64,000 nt of DNA from Paenibacillus sp. JNUCC32 (GTDB lineage Bacteria; Bacillota; Bacilli; Paenibacillales; Paenibacillaceae): NCBI RefSeq assembly GCF_014863545.1, contig NZ_CP062260.1, forward strand, positions 1,364,001-1,428,000, in the 5' to 3' direction. The notes below the pieces were generated by a model. That model worked only from the letters and a program-made list of their open reading frames with translations. It did no database searches and was not told the DNA's origin. Position 1 is the stretch's first letter, and every line of letters starts with the position of its first letter. The translations under genes were made by a program, and so were the position numbers. This document shows, piece by piece, positions 8,634 to 17,305 of the stretch.

Positions 8634-9170
8634 ATGCCGCGCAATTTGGAGTATGTCCCATACGGCTACGAGCCCCCGAAGCCGACCACGAAAGGCACCT
8701 TGATATTCTACGATCTTTTTGAGCAGGATCAGGTGGCCCTCGAGCAGGCGGCTGCCATCTTGGAGGAACGATCCTTCGCAAAGTTGGTGTTGTATCCGCT
8801 GCACGAAGAGACGGTGAAGCGGATGTTCAAGGAGCCGGTGAGCCCTTATTACAAGCGGGAGAAACAGCTTCAGGAATGGATTGAGGAGCTTGGAAGATCT
8901 TCGGTCGTGATTGAATCGTTCGAGTCGAAGCGAAAAAAATACACGCCGATCGATACGGCGCTTCGACATCTGGCCGAGAAGTACGGAAGTCCCCATTTTC
9001 TTCTCATGACTCCGGAGGTAGCTAACGTGTTTGCTTCGTTTTCTTCCTTCGAGGAATGGATCGTGAAGCTGAGGCTGATCTTGTTGTCCGAGCCGCCGGT
9101 TCTGCATCCGAGGCTGGAGAAATTCCGCCATCGATGGGATGTAGCCGGGGAGAAGCGGGAAGAACTTTAG
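8634..9170 (+). CDS. Conserved protein of unknown function, 178 residues
   Basis: It starts 22 bases after the amidase stop with an AGAGAGGTGATG context, so the two are probably co-transcribed. The sequence is mixed alpha/beta with alternating hydrophobic strands (GTLIFYDLF, AKLVLYPLH, HFLLMTPEV), suggesting a small Rossmann-like cytoplasmic domain. No catalytic motif, membrane segment or signal peptide is seen. It ends in a basic tail before a strong terminator. Function not assigned. Confidence 0.7.
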   Translation: MPRNLEYVPYGYEPPKPTTKGTLIFYDLFEQDQVALEQAAAILEERSFAKLVLYPLHEETVKRMFKEPVSPYYKREKQLQEWIEELGRSSVVIESFESKRKKYTPIDTALRHLAEKYGSPHFLLMTPEVANVFASFSSFEEWIVKLRLILLSEPPVLHPRLEKFRHRWDVAGEKREEL

Positions 9171-9181
9171 GGTACAATCAA

Positions 9182-9216
9182 GCCCGGCTGCAGCTCGTTT
9201 GCAGCCGGGCCTTTTC
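9182..9216 (+). terminator. Rho-independent terminator
   Basis: GCCCGGCTGC (9182-9191) pairs perfectly with GCAGCCGGGC (9201-9210) and is followed by CTTTTCT. It closes the amidase/unknown-protein transcript. Confidence 0.88.
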
Positions 9217-9316
9217 TATGGTGCAGACCAATCGGACAGGGTGGCAATGCGGTAAAAATGCCGAACAGCCCTAAAAACGGTACATCGCGGGTTCACCGTG
9301 CCCGATCCATGCAACA

Positions 9317-9348
9317 TGAAAAGGACTGTACCCCGTGGGAACAGTCCT
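9317..9348 (-). terminator. Probable terminator of the CD3324-type gene
   Basis: AGGACTGT and ACAGTCCT (9322-9329 and 9341-9348) form an eight-bp stem. Read on the minus strand it is followed by TTTTC, fitting termination of the gene starting at 9667. Confidence 0.55.
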
Positions 9349-9385
9349 ATGTTAATCCGTGCGGAGACCGTTAAACCTCATCGGT

Positions 9386-9667
9386 TCAGGTCCCTACGCG
9401 GGTAAGTTTACTTATGATCTTGCGTACGCTTTCTCCAGACAGGAAGTAGGTCCGTTCCAATTCCTCAATGGACCGTCCTTTGCAGTAAGCGCGATACATT
9501 TCTTTATTGCGACTTTCGATGCGTTGTTTGGAACCGCTTAACTCTCCCCAGCCGGCTCTTTGCTCGCTCTGTTTCGGTATGTAGAGTAATTCTCCGTCTA
9601 TATACTGTTGAATTTGCTGCAGCAGCTCGGGGGGAAGCACTTCTCTTCCGTTCTTGTAATGGCCCAT
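9386..9667 (-). CDS. CD3324-family helix-turn-helix protein (Mor-like regulator)
   Basis: 93 residues. The N-terminal motif MGHYKNGREVLPPELL and following helix, then a helix-turn-helix near the C-terminus (SIEELERTYFLSGESVRKI), match the CD3324/Mor-activator-like family of small regulators. It is preceded by AGAGGAGGG. Upstream on the same strand lies tiny-ORF element A, ending about 140 bases before this start, so expression could depend on read-through of that element. It is transcribed away from the histidine kinase gene at 10104. Its DNA targets are unknown. Confidence 0.75.
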   Translation of the reverse strand: MGHYKNGREVLPPELLQQIQQYIDGELLYIPKQSEQRAGWGELSGSKQRIESRNKEMYRAYCKGRSIEELERTYFLSGESVRKIISKLTRVGT

Positions 9668-9799
9668 CGATGCCCTCCTCTTTCTGTGTACATATTTAAG
9701 CTATCGCTGAGTTTCAAAACAATTGCATTGATCATGCTTGCCCTCCTCCTTTCGTGAAATTGGTTTTTTTAGATTTTGGTTTTATTGGAGTTGAAAATA

Positions 9800-9985
9800 G
9801 ATATAGGGAGCCCGCGGCGGGCTCCCATTTAACGGATATTCGCTTTACGCGAATACCACCTCACGGATCTGAATCATTGCAATCAGCCTCCTTTCAGCTC
9901 ATTTCGTCGGCCCGACTTCTATATTAAGCCATATGTAGGTGGAAATTTGCAAGAGATAAAACAATATTAATTGTTTTTTACCACA
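9800..9985 (-). ncRNA. Structured tiny-ORF RNA element, copy A
   Basis: Read on the minus strand: box GGTAAAAAACAATTAA (9967-9982), -10-like TAATAT (9921-9926), dyad GTCGG/CCGAC near the predicted RNA start (9906-9916), ribosome binding site AAAGGAGG (9887-9894), a ten-codon ORF, a hairpin over the stop codon (9834-9857; GGTATTCGC pairs with GCGAATATC allowing wobble), and a terminator-like hairpin (9806-9826). The same parts in the same order recur in copies B and C. A transcript of about 110-120 bases is predicted. Function unknown; possibilities are an attenuator leader for the regulator at 9667 or an autonomous short RNA encoding a peptide. Confidence 0.7.
9845..9877 (-). CDS. Ten-codon ORF MIQIREVVFA in element A
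   Basis: ATG start nine bases after AAAGGAGG, the best match to anti-Shine-Dalgarno in this region. The last codons and the TAA stop are in the stem-loop of the overlying hairpin. The other two copies encode MIQNMEVASA, so M-I-Q, E-V and the final Ala are conserved. It is too short for a secretion signal; translation is inferred from the ribosome binding site and its conservation. Confidence 0.6.
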   Translation of the reverse strand: MIQIREVVFA

Positions 9986-10103
9986 ATTCATGGGATGAAT
10001 GATCTGCACCGGCCAGGAATTCCATTCGGAATTTGGATGGTGCGTGACAGGATTATATAATATAGTTACTTCAGAATGCAAAATAAAGAAGGAGCTTGCT
10101 TGT

Positions 10104-11822
10104 ATGTCCACTCACGACCCGCATATCCAGGAGTTAATCACGTTGAAGACGATTGCCGAAACGCTGAACGAATCCAATGAGTTAGCCCCCATGCTGGACG
10201 TTGTTATCGGCAAACTGCTGGAGCTGACCGGACTTACGACCGGCTGGCTGTTCCTGGTGGAAGAGAAGAGAACGCATGAATTCGTAGCGGGCCGGAATCT
10301 GCCGCCCGCTCTGAGACGGGAAGATGACGAACCGATGAGGTGCGGCAGCTGCTGGTGCCTGGAGCGCTATGATGACGGCCGACTGAAAAATGCCGTGAAC
10401 ATTTTGAATTGCAAACGTCTGGATAACGCCGTTCGTTATCAGTGGGGCGACACGGAGGGAATTACCCATCATGCTACCGTTCCGCTGCGTTCCGGCAGCC
10501 GCAGGTTCGGCGTGCTGAATGTGGCCGCACCCGGGAAGCTTCATTTTTCCAAGGAGGAGCTGGCGCTGCTGGAATCGGTAGCCTACCAAATCGGCACCGC
10601 CATCGAGCGCATGCGTCTGTACGCGGCTGAGCAGCGTCGGGCTGATTTGTTCGCCCGGCTAGGAGAATATAGCAGCGCGCTAGGCGCTTATGCATCCCAA
10701 GCGGTGAGCCGGGCCGAATTAACGGAGCAGGTGATGAGTTTGCTCGGCCGTTATTTTGATTGGCCGGTTGCGGCGCTGCTGGAACCGGTGGGCCAGGAAA
10801 TCACGCTGCGTGCGCTATACAGCGGCGGACAGACCACGCTGCCCCATGCCAAATTTCCGCTAGCCGACATGGCTCGGAACGGTCCTGATGCAGTGAAGCG
10901 CTCAGCAGAGCCGGTCGGCGATCCGGATGCGCAGCAACTTGCGGATCAACTGGTGGAGAAAGGATGGATAGCTCCCATTCGTCGAGCCGTTGCGGTACCG
11001 CTTGCGGTTGCTTCGGACTCCTTAACCGGGATGCTTTTGGTGGGCTATGATCAGTATGGAGACCAGCATCGGGCGGACATGGAGGTTATCGAGGCCATAG
11101 CGGAGCATATCGGCATGACGCTTCAGCGCATCCGTTTGGAGGAGAACCGGAGGGAGCTCGCAAGGATGGATGAACGAAATCGCCTGGCCCGGGACCTGCA
11201 CGACTCGGTAAGCCAAACCCTGTTCTCGCTGGTGATGATGTCCAAAGGTGTAGGGGGGATGATTGCCGCTGAACCGGATGGGCAGAAAAGCTTGCTCCAG
11301 GACACGATCCGCGATATCCAGTCATTATCGCAAAGCGCACTAAAGGAAATGCGGGAGCTGATCATGCAGCTTCGCCCGCCCGGACTTGAGGAGGGGCTGA
11401 TGACAGGTCTAAAGCAATACGGCGAACGATTGAAGCTTCATGTGCGTACACATATCACCGGGATGCAGGAGCTGCCGCGGATCGCGGAAGAGGCGTTGTG
11501 GAGGATCGGGCAAGAGGCGCTGAACAATGTGAGCAAGCATGCGGATACGAAGGAAGTAACGGTAGCGTTGTCCTTGCAAAACGATGAAGCGGAGCTTCGG
11601 ATCGAGGATCAAGGGCGCGGGATAACCAAGCAGCGATGGAACGAGCTGACGCGGCATTCCATCGGCCTGTCCAGCATGCGGGAGCGGGCCGAATCGCTCG
11701 GAGGCCAGTTCCGTTTATACAGCGTGCACCGGGAGGGAACCATCATTGAGGTTACGATACCCTTGAAGGCGGTCACAACAGAGAAAGGGGGGATAACCGA
11801 TGATCCGATTGTTAATAGCTGA
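10104..11822 (+). CDS. Sensor histidine kinase with two GAF domains (NarL-type partner)
   Basis: 572 residues from the ATG at 10104, which has AAGAAGGAG upstream; an in-frame ATG at 9999 would extend into the promoter of the opposite-strand element and is rejected. Domains: GAF (about 20-170), which carries a cysteine-rich patch CGSCWCLE that could bind metal or sense redox; a second GAF-like domain (about 200-355); a HisKA_3 dimerisation domain with phospho-acceptor His366 in ARDLHDSVSQ; and an HATPase domain with N-box and G-box (HADTKEV, IEDQGRGI). No membrane segments are seen, so it senses a cytoplasmic signal. It overlaps the response regulator gene by 23 bases. Confidence 0.88.
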   Translation: MSTHDPHIQELITLKTIAETLNESNELAPMLDVVIGKLLELTGLTTGWLFLVEEKRTHEFVAGRNLPPALRREDDEPMRCGSCWCLERYDDGRLKNAVNILNCKRLDNAVRYQWGDTEGITHHATVPLRSGSRRFGVLNVAAPGKLHFSKEELALLESVAYQIGTAIERMRLYAAEQRRADLFARLGEYSSALGAYASQAVSRAELTEQVMSLLGRYFDWPVAALLEPVGQEITLRALYSGGQTTLPHAKFPLADMARNGPDAVKRSAEPVGDPDAQQLADQLVEKGWIAPIRRAVAVPLAVASDSLTGMLLVGYDQYGDQHRADMEVIEAIAEHIGMTLQRIRLEENRRELARMDERNRLARDLHDSVSQTLFSLVMMSKGVGGMIAAEPDGQKSLLQDTIRDIQSLSQSALKEMRELIMQLRPPGLEEGLMTGLKQYGERLKLHVRTHITGMQELPRIAEEALWRIGQEALNNVSKHADTKEVTVALSLQNDEAELRIEDQGRGITKQRWNELTRHSIGLSSMRERAESLGGQFRLYSVHREGTIIEVTIPLKAVTTEKGGITDDPIVNS

Positions 11823-12462
11823 CGATCACGCCATGGTACGGCGGGGCCTCCAGGTTTTTCTGGCGACGCAGCCGGATATCGAAATGGTGGGAGAAGCCGC
11901 GAATGGCGAAGAGACGCTGGAACAGGCCAAACTTTTGCTGCCTGATGTCGTGTTGATGGATTTGAATATGCCTGTATTGAATGGCATCGATACCACGGCA
12001 CGTTTGAAAAAAGAACTGCCTCATATCAAAGTGATCGTACTGACCTCGTTTGTTGATTACGATCATGTTCTGCCTGCGATTCGAGCGGGTGCTCGCGGCT
12101 ATCTCCTGAAGGATATCGAGCCGGAGGAATTGGTAGCCGGGATCCGACGCGTGTTCCAAGGACAGGTCGAATTGCATCCGGATGCTGCCGGCCTGCTCAT
12201 GACGCATGTTACTTCCCCGGCGGGAGAGGATGAGGCCAATGGGTCCAGCCATCAGGAAGCTGCGCAGCTCGATAAGCTTACCCGCCGAGAGCAGGAAGTA
12301 TTGCAGCTGATTGCCTCCGGGATGAATAACAGGGAAATCAGCGAAGCGCTTTATATTACCGAGAAGACGGTGAAAACCCATGTCAGCCACCTGCTGGATA
12401 AGCTGGGGGTTGCCGACCGGACACAGGCTGCCATCTATGCGCTTAAGCATGGAATCGTATAG
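11800..12462 (+). CDS. NarL/FixJ-type response regulator
   Basis: 220 residues: a receiver domain with acidic pair Asp8-Asp9 and phospho-acceptor Asp54 (VVLMDLNMP), then a LuxR-type helix-turn-helix (TRREQEVLQLIASGMNNREIS, with KTVKTHVSH). It overlaps the kinase gene by 23 bases, so the two are a cognate pair made from one message. The target genes are not evident. It is closely similar in layout to LiaR/DegU-type regulators. Confidence 0.92.
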   Translation: MIRLLIADDHAMVRRGLQVFLATQPDIEMVGEAANGEETLEQAKLLLPDVVLMDLNMPVLNGIDTTARLKKELPHIKVIVLTSFVDYDHVLPAIRAGARGYLLKDIEPEELVAGIRRVFQGQVELHPDAAGLLMTHVTSPAGEDEANGSSHQEAAQLDKLTRREQEVLQLIASGMNNREISEALYITEKTVKTHVSHLLDKLGVADRTQAAIYALKHGIV

Positions 12463-12530
12463 GATTAGGGATTTGCTGCTTATGCAATATAACCGTACAT
12501 AATGATCATTTCTCAGACTATAGTCGTAGA

Positions 12531-12560
12531 AGCTCTCAGCCGAAGGCATGAGAGCTTTTG
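12531..12560 (+). terminator. Rho-independent terminator of the two-component operon
   Basis: AGCTCTCA (12531-12538) pairs with TGAGAGCT (12549-12556), followed by TTTTG. Confidence 0.72.
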
Positions 12561-12656
12561 CTCGTAAAATCACTCGATATGTTGACGATTTCATGATGTG
12601 CCTCCACTACAATGTATTTAACAAAACATTCGAATACGAATAAGGGAGGCATTACC

Positions 12657-13217
12657 ATGAAGATCGTAATTATTGCAGGCAGCAATCGCAAAGAAGCGAC
12701 AAGCACCATTTTGGCCAAAGCCTTGGAAGCGCAAATGAACCGGTTGTTCGTCGAAGTGAAGCTGTTTAATTTGTATGAAACGCCGCTCCCGTTCTATTCC
12801 CCGGACGAAATATTCAACCGGCATGAGGGCGTGCGTGAGCTGCAGCGTTTATTAATGGAGGCGGACGGCGTCATTTTGACTACCCCGGAGTATCACGGCG
12901 GGATGAGCGGCGTGTTGAAAAATGCTCTGGATCATTTGGGGCAGATGCATTTCTCGGGCAAACCAGTCTTATCGGTAAGCTCGGCTGGCGGGGCGGTCGG
13001 CGTAAGTTCACTGCAGCAAATGCAGGCCACCATACGCAATTTGCATGGTATTAATAGTCCGGAATGGATTTCCATCGGCGGATCTCAACGGGCCATTTAC
13101 GAATCGGAAGCGGCTGAGGGCACGATCGTGCTGGATTATCGGGCGAAAGAGGCGCTTTCCATCTTTTTGGAGCTGGTTAAGAAGATCAGCAATAAAGTGG
13201 AGGCTGAAATCTCATGA
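12657..13217 (+). CDS. NADPH-dependent FMN reductase family protein
   Basis: 186 residues from the ATG at 12657 (AGGGAGGC upstream). The flavodoxin-like fold is shown by the FMN phosphate loop GSNRKEATS near the N-terminus and the TPEYHGGMSGVLKNALDH motif typical of the FMN_red/ArsH-like family. The likely activity is reduction of quinones, azo compounds or metal ions at the expense of NADPH. Its TGA overlaps the ATG of the next gene (ATGA at 13214), implying coupled translation with the VOC fusion protein. Confidence 0.9.
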   Translation: MKIVIIAGSNRKEATSTILAKALEAQMNRLFVEVKLFNLYETPLPFYSPDEIFNRHEGVRELQRLLMEADGVILTTPEYHGGMSGVLKNALDHLGQMHFSGKPVLSVSSAGGAVGVSSLQQMQATIRNLHGINSPEWISIGGSQRAIYESEAAEGTIVLDYRAKEALSIFLELVKKISNKVEAEIS

Positions 13218-14926
13218 TCACCCATTTCGCCGGATTAACATTAAGGACCGTCTCCATCGAGGGAGTGAAGCAATTCTATCACGGATTGCTTCAATTCCCG
13301 GTCGTCAGAGAAAGCGAGGCCGAAATTGCATTTCAGCCTACACCCGATTTCACGCTTGTATTTGAAGAGGTGTTTGAACCTATAGCCCCTGCCCATATCG
13401 CGTTTGAAGTGGCTTTTTCCCAATTTGATTCCACCGTCCGGAGCCTCGCGGAACAGGTGCCGTTGTTGAAATGGCCGGACGGCAAGGTGGTCGAACCCTT
13501 CGATTCCGGCGTGAACGTATACTTCAGGGATGGGGATGGAAATTTGCTGGAGTTTATCGCCCATCCGGATATAAAGGAAGGGGTCCTGACCCCGAGCGGT
13601 AAATATGGCGTCCTCTATTTGCGGGAAGTGGGACTGCCTGTCGAGGATCCGGTAGCTGCCCGACTGTGGATGCAGCGGACGCTCGGATTCACCATCGCCA
13701 AGGAATCGGAACAATTTGCTTTTGTTATCGGCGGAACGGCCCATGCCGTTGTGGTATCCACGAGGCGCAAATGGATCCCGATCTCGATGTACGCGCTGGC
13801 ACCGACGCTGGAATTAACGTATGGCGTCACCGACGAGCGGTTTATAGACCGGGTCCGCTCGGCCCTGGATCGGCGGATGATCCTATCGGATAACGATGAG
13901 GGACTGCGTTTTAGAATGTACGGCTACAGCATCAGGTTGAAGATAACCAGCTTTCCCAAGGACATTGCAGCCAAGCTGAATTTGCCGAGTGCCGCCGAAG
14001 GGGAGGAGGTGAACCCGGTCATTGACGACCAATATTTGATAGACGGTCTCACGGCTTTGAGCCGCGGCGGCGAAGTCGGTTGGTTTGAAGGGCATGTCGG
14101 CGGAGCGTATTTGGCAGCGTATTACATGCAGAAGGAGCAAGATCTGCCGCAAGATGTGCTTCATGGTTTGGCTGCCAATTGCCGTCATCTGCGCGCTCAG
14201 CATGAAGATTGGTTTGAACCGTATCCATCCGAGCCCGCACAGCCTGAATTGATGGATCAATTGCTGGAAGGGCTTCTACCCAACCTGACAAGCCTGAGCA
14301 CCTCGGGCCACGGCGTGACCCTGGGCGTGCTCGGACTGAAAGCGCTGCGGGAACGTCCGGACTTACTGACACCGTCCATCGTGAGAGGTTTGCTTAAGCT
14401 CATGGACGATGCAGCGAGTGAACATAAGCTTGCAAGGTATTACGGCATTGACGATTATACGCAGCTGGATCTATCGGAAATCTCACTCTCGGAAATACCG
14501 CCTTACCGGGATGCGTCCGATTTGGCATGCCGCGCACTTTCCGAGCTGGATCACGTGCTGCCGGATCAGCATGTGGATGGCCAATATTATTTTTTTGCCG
14601 GTGAGCTTGAGCATGGGATTACCCACGCCCACGCGCTGATTGAGCTGGAACGGCTCGGTTATGCCCAGCTGGCCAAGCTGGGCCAAGGCAATCACCGGCT
14701 CCAAACGAAACTTAACCGTCTCAGACCTCAAGCGCTTATGGCTCAGGGGATCGATGCGCCTGCCAAGGCTTCCATCACGGAATCGGCCTATTGGAGCCGG
14801 CTGTATGAAGATCCGCATGCCATCAAGGTACCTTACGCCGCCATGGCACTGCTGCGGCATGTGCCTGTTGAAAGAAGGGGAGATCTGGAACGCGATGTGT
14901 GCAAGCTGCTTTCCCTAATGAAGTAG
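13214..14926 (+). CDS. Glyoxalase/VOC-domain protein fused to an alpha-helical domain
   Basis: 570 residues. The first 250 or so hold two VOC beta-alpha-beta-beta-beta modules: THFAGLTLRTVSIEGVK and later VNVYFRDGDGNLLEFIAH, the latter with the Glu usually used as a metal ligand. From about residue 275 to the end the protein is predominantly helical, with GWFEGHVGGAYLAAYY, SGHGVTLGVLGLKAL and a GELEHGITHAHALIELE stretch rich in His, which I do not recognise. It is translationally coupled to an FMN reductase, and another FMN reductase follows. A dioxygenase or lyase acting on a small ring compound would fit the family, but the reaction is not assigned. Confidence 0.72.
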   Translation: MITHFAGLTLRTVSIEGVKQFYHGLLQFPVVRESEAEIAFQPTPDFTLVFEEVFEPIAPAHIAFEVAFSQFDSTVRSLAEQVPLLKWPDGKVVEPFDSGVNVYFRDGDGNLLEFIAHPDIKEGVLTPSGKYGVLYLREVGLPVEDPVAARLWMQRTLGFTIAKESEQFAFVIGGTAHAVVVSTRRKWIPISMYALAPTLELTYGVTDERFIDRVRSALDRRMILSDNDEGLRFRMYGYSIRLKITSFPKDIAAKLNLPSAAEGEEVNPVIDDQYLIDGLTALSRGGEVGWFEGHVGGAYLAAYYMQKEQDLPQDVLHGLAANCRHLRAQHEDWFEPYPSEPAQPELMDQLLEGLLPNLTSLSTSGHGVTLGVLGLKALRERPDLLTPSIVRGLLKLMDDAASEHKLARYYGIDDYTQLDLSEISLSEIPPYRDASDLACRALSELDHVLPDQHVDGQYYFFAGELEHGITHAHALIELERLGYAQLAKLGQGNHRLQTKLNRLRPQALMAQGIDAPAKASITESAYWSRLYEDPHAIKVPYAAMALLRHVPVERRGDLERDVCKLLSLMK

Positions 14927-15024
14927 GGGCTGTTTTGACAATGGTAAAATATGGTGATACGCTAAAATAAGTTACCCAATAACTGAATCATGTGTGCTGG
15001 AAAGGCATAGAACTGGAGGATATC

Positions 15025-15567
15025 ATGAACGTCGCAATCGTTGTGGGAAGCATTAGAAAAGAGTCGTACAATCGGAAACTGGCGGAATATTTGAAGCAGC
15101 GCTATTCGGATCAGATCGCCTTTGATATCGTGGATCTTCGCGATCTTCCGTTCTACGATCAAGACACGGAGTTGGACCCTCCTGCGGCCGTCAAGGAATT
15201 CAAGGAGCGGATTGCCGCTTCCGATGCCGTATTGTGGATCACGCCGGAATATAATTATTCCATACCGGGCGTGCTCAAGAATGCGCTGGATTGGTTATCG
15301 CGCGTCGATAAGGTCATGAACGGGAAGCCTTCATGGATCATGGGGGCGTCGATGGGGCAGCTCGGTACGGTTCGCGCCCAAGAGCATCTTCGGGACATTC
15401 TCTTCTCCGTTGGCATCACCTCGCCGCTGCTTCCTAACAATGAAGTTTATATCGGCGCCGTGCACGAGAAGATGGATGAGTCCGGCAAGCTGATCCATGA
15501 ACCGACGATCGGTTTCATCGATATCGTGGTGAACAATTTCATGACGTGGATGAATGCCCGGAAATAA
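15025..15567 (+). CDS. NAD(P)H-dependent FMN reductase family protein
   Basis: 180 residues from the ATG at 15025, with TGGAGG upstream. It has the phosphate loop GSIRKESYNRKLAE and the ITPEYNYSIPGVLKNALDW signature of the FMN reductase/chromate-quinone reductase family. It is the second member of this family within 3 kb but is not a close copy of the one at 12657. A soluble dimeric flavin enzyme protecting against quinone or chromate stress is the usual role. Confidence 0.9.
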   Translation: MNVAIVVGSIRKESYNRKLAEYLKQRYSDQIAFDIVDLRDLPFYDQDTELDPPAAVKEFKERIAASDAVLWITPEYNYSIPGVLKNALDWLSRVDKVMNGKPSWIMGASMGQLGTVRAQEHLRDILFSVGITSPLLPNNEVYIGAVHEKMDESGKLIHEPTIGFIDIVVNNFMTWMNARK

Positions 15568-15581
15568 AACATGAAGTCTGG

Positions 15582-15616
15582 AGCCCTTTGGCAGTTGCCT
15601 GCCGAAGGGCTTTTCC
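15582..15616 (+). terminator. Rho-independent terminator
   Basis: AGCCCTTTGGCAG (15582-15594) pairs with CTGCCGAAGGGCT (15599-15611) with a short loop, then TTTTCC. Confidence 0.88.
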
Positions 15617-15685
15617 TGTATTATTCACCTCGTAACACGATAAACCAAAGCGAATGGATTTGCTTTTGAACGGGGGAGGCTTTGA

Positions 15686-17305
15686 TTGTATACGATTCTT
15701 ATTGTGGACGACGAACCGATCGTAAGGGAAGGGATCCGAAACCGGATTCAGTGGTCGGAGCATGGCTATGAATGCATCGGGGATTGCGAGAACGGCAGAG
15801 ATGCGTTGGAGGCCGTAACCCGCCATCAGCCCGATGTCGTGTTAACGGACATCAACATGCCGTACATGGATGGCTTGGAATTGTCCCGTCATATTACGGA
15901 ACGTTTTCCTAAGACGAAGATCATCATCCTGACCGGGTTCGACGATTTCGAATACGCCCAGCAGGCGGTGAAGCTGCAGGTGACGGATTTTATTTTGAAA
16001 CCGGTTACGGCGGCGGAATTAAGGGACATGCTCGACAAGCTCAAGCTGGAAATGGATGAGGAGCGCGGTCACACCGAGCACTTGAAGAGACTCAAGAAGC
16101 AGTTGAACGAGAGCTTGGTCCTGCTTAGGGAACGTTTTCTGGAACGATTGGCGTCATCGCCGATGAAGCGGTCCGAAATGGAGAGCCGGCTGGCTTATTT
16201 CGATATTCCGCTGCGCGGGCCGCTGTATATCGCCATGGCAGCGGATATGGATGAGCTGCGCTCGGATGAACAGCACGCCGATAATGAACTGCATGCTTTT
16301 GCCTTATACAACATCATGCAGGAGATCCTGGCGGGTGAGCCTGGTGCGGCCGTGTTTCGGTACAAAGAGAATAAGGTCATGACCATTCTGTCGGGCTCCG
16401 ACGAGAAAGATCTGTACGCCCGGGCCCAGGAACTGGCGGAGGACATTCGCGGCTCCACCAAGCAGTTCATGAAATTCACGGTCACGGTTGGCATCGGAAC
16501 GATCTGTCGCGAGCTGCAGGACATACGATATTCCTGCAAGGCCTCGGAGGCCGCCCTGGAGTACCGGCTTCTGATCGGCCGCGATCAGGTGGTCCATATC
16601 ACCGATCTTGAAAAACGCGGGAGCGGTCCTCTCCTGGATGGGATCGAAACGGAGACGGCGCTGGTTTCGGCAATCCGGGCGGGCACAGGCTCAGAGGTGA
16701 AGGCGTGCATCCGGCGGCTGATCAGCGAACTTGGAAGCGCTTCAATTTCAATCGAGCTCTGTTACGTGCGGGTCCTTCGGGTCATGCTTTCCGTGCTTCA
16801 AACCTTGATGGAAATCGGCAGCAATGGGAACGAGCTGATCGGCAAGGAGAAGAGGCTGCTGTCCGATCTGTATTCTTTTCGGTCCTTGGATGAGATCGAG
16901 AGCTGGTTAAACGAGGTATGCGAGCAGGCGTTAAGGGACGTAGCCAAGACCAGAAAGGATATTACACGCTCCCAGATGCTGGAGGCGGTCGATTTCATCC
17001 AGCGGCATTATGAGGATGCGGAGTTATCGATTAAGACCGTGTGCAGCCGGATCTTCATGAGCACGAGTTATTTCAGCGCCTTGTTCAAGTCGCATACCGG
17101 GAAGACCTTCGTCGAATACGTTACGGAAGTCCGCATGGAGAAAGCGAAGGAACTTCTGAAGCATTCCTTGTTAAAAACCTATGAAATTGCGGCGAAAACC
17201 GGCTATCAGGATCCTCAATATTTTAGCGTGCTGTTTAAGAAACATACCGGAGATACCCCGACGGAGTACCGGAATAAAATGGCGTCTGGCGGGGTACAGC
17301 CATGA
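15686..17305 (+). CDS. YesN-type response regulator with AraC output domain
   Basis: 539 residues. The receiver has Asp8-Asp9 and phospho-acceptor Asp55 (VVLTDINMP). A middle region of about 250 residues is typical of YesN regulators, and the C-terminal 100 residues are two AraC helix-turn-helix motifs (SIKTVCSRIFMSTSYFSALF and KTGYQDPQYFSVLFKKHTG). The start is TTG at 15686, chosen because GGGGGAGG precedes it and the sequence then reads YTILIVDDE. It overlaps the kinase gene by four bases (ATGA at 17302). It probably activates the sugar transporter genes at 20207-23859. Confidence 0.93.
   Translation: MYTILIVDDEPIVREGIRNRIQWSEHGYECIGDCENGRDALEAVTRHQPDVVLTDINMPYMDGLELSRHITERFPKTKIIILTGFDDFEYAQQAVKLQVTDFILKPVTAAELRDMLDKLKLEMDEERGHTEHLKRLKKQLNESLVLLRERFLERLASSPMKRSEMESRLAYFDIPLRGPLYIAMAADMDELRSDEQHADNELHAFALYNIMQEILAGEPGAAVFRYKENKVMTILSGSDEKDLYARAQELAEDIRGSTKQFMKFTVTVGIGTICRELQDIRYSCKASEAALEYRLLIGRDQVVHITDLEKRGSGPLLDGIETETALVSAIRAGTGSEVKACIRRLISELGSASISIELCYVRVLRVMLSVLQTLMEIGSNGNELIGKEKRLLSDLYSFRSLDEIESWLNEVCEQALRDVAKTRKDITRSQMLEAVDFIQRHYEDAELSIKTVCSRIFMSTSYFSALFKSHTGKTFVEYVTEVRMEKAKELLKHSLLKTYEIAAKTGYQDPQYFSVLFKKHTGDTPTEYRNKMASGGVQP

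Noticed and set aside
9600..9735. Minus-strand ORF starting at 9735 after AAAGGAGGAGGG
   Set aside because: It has a good ribosome binding site but runs out of frame into the CD3324-type gene and its downstream part looks like a shadow; kept only as a possible leader, not called.
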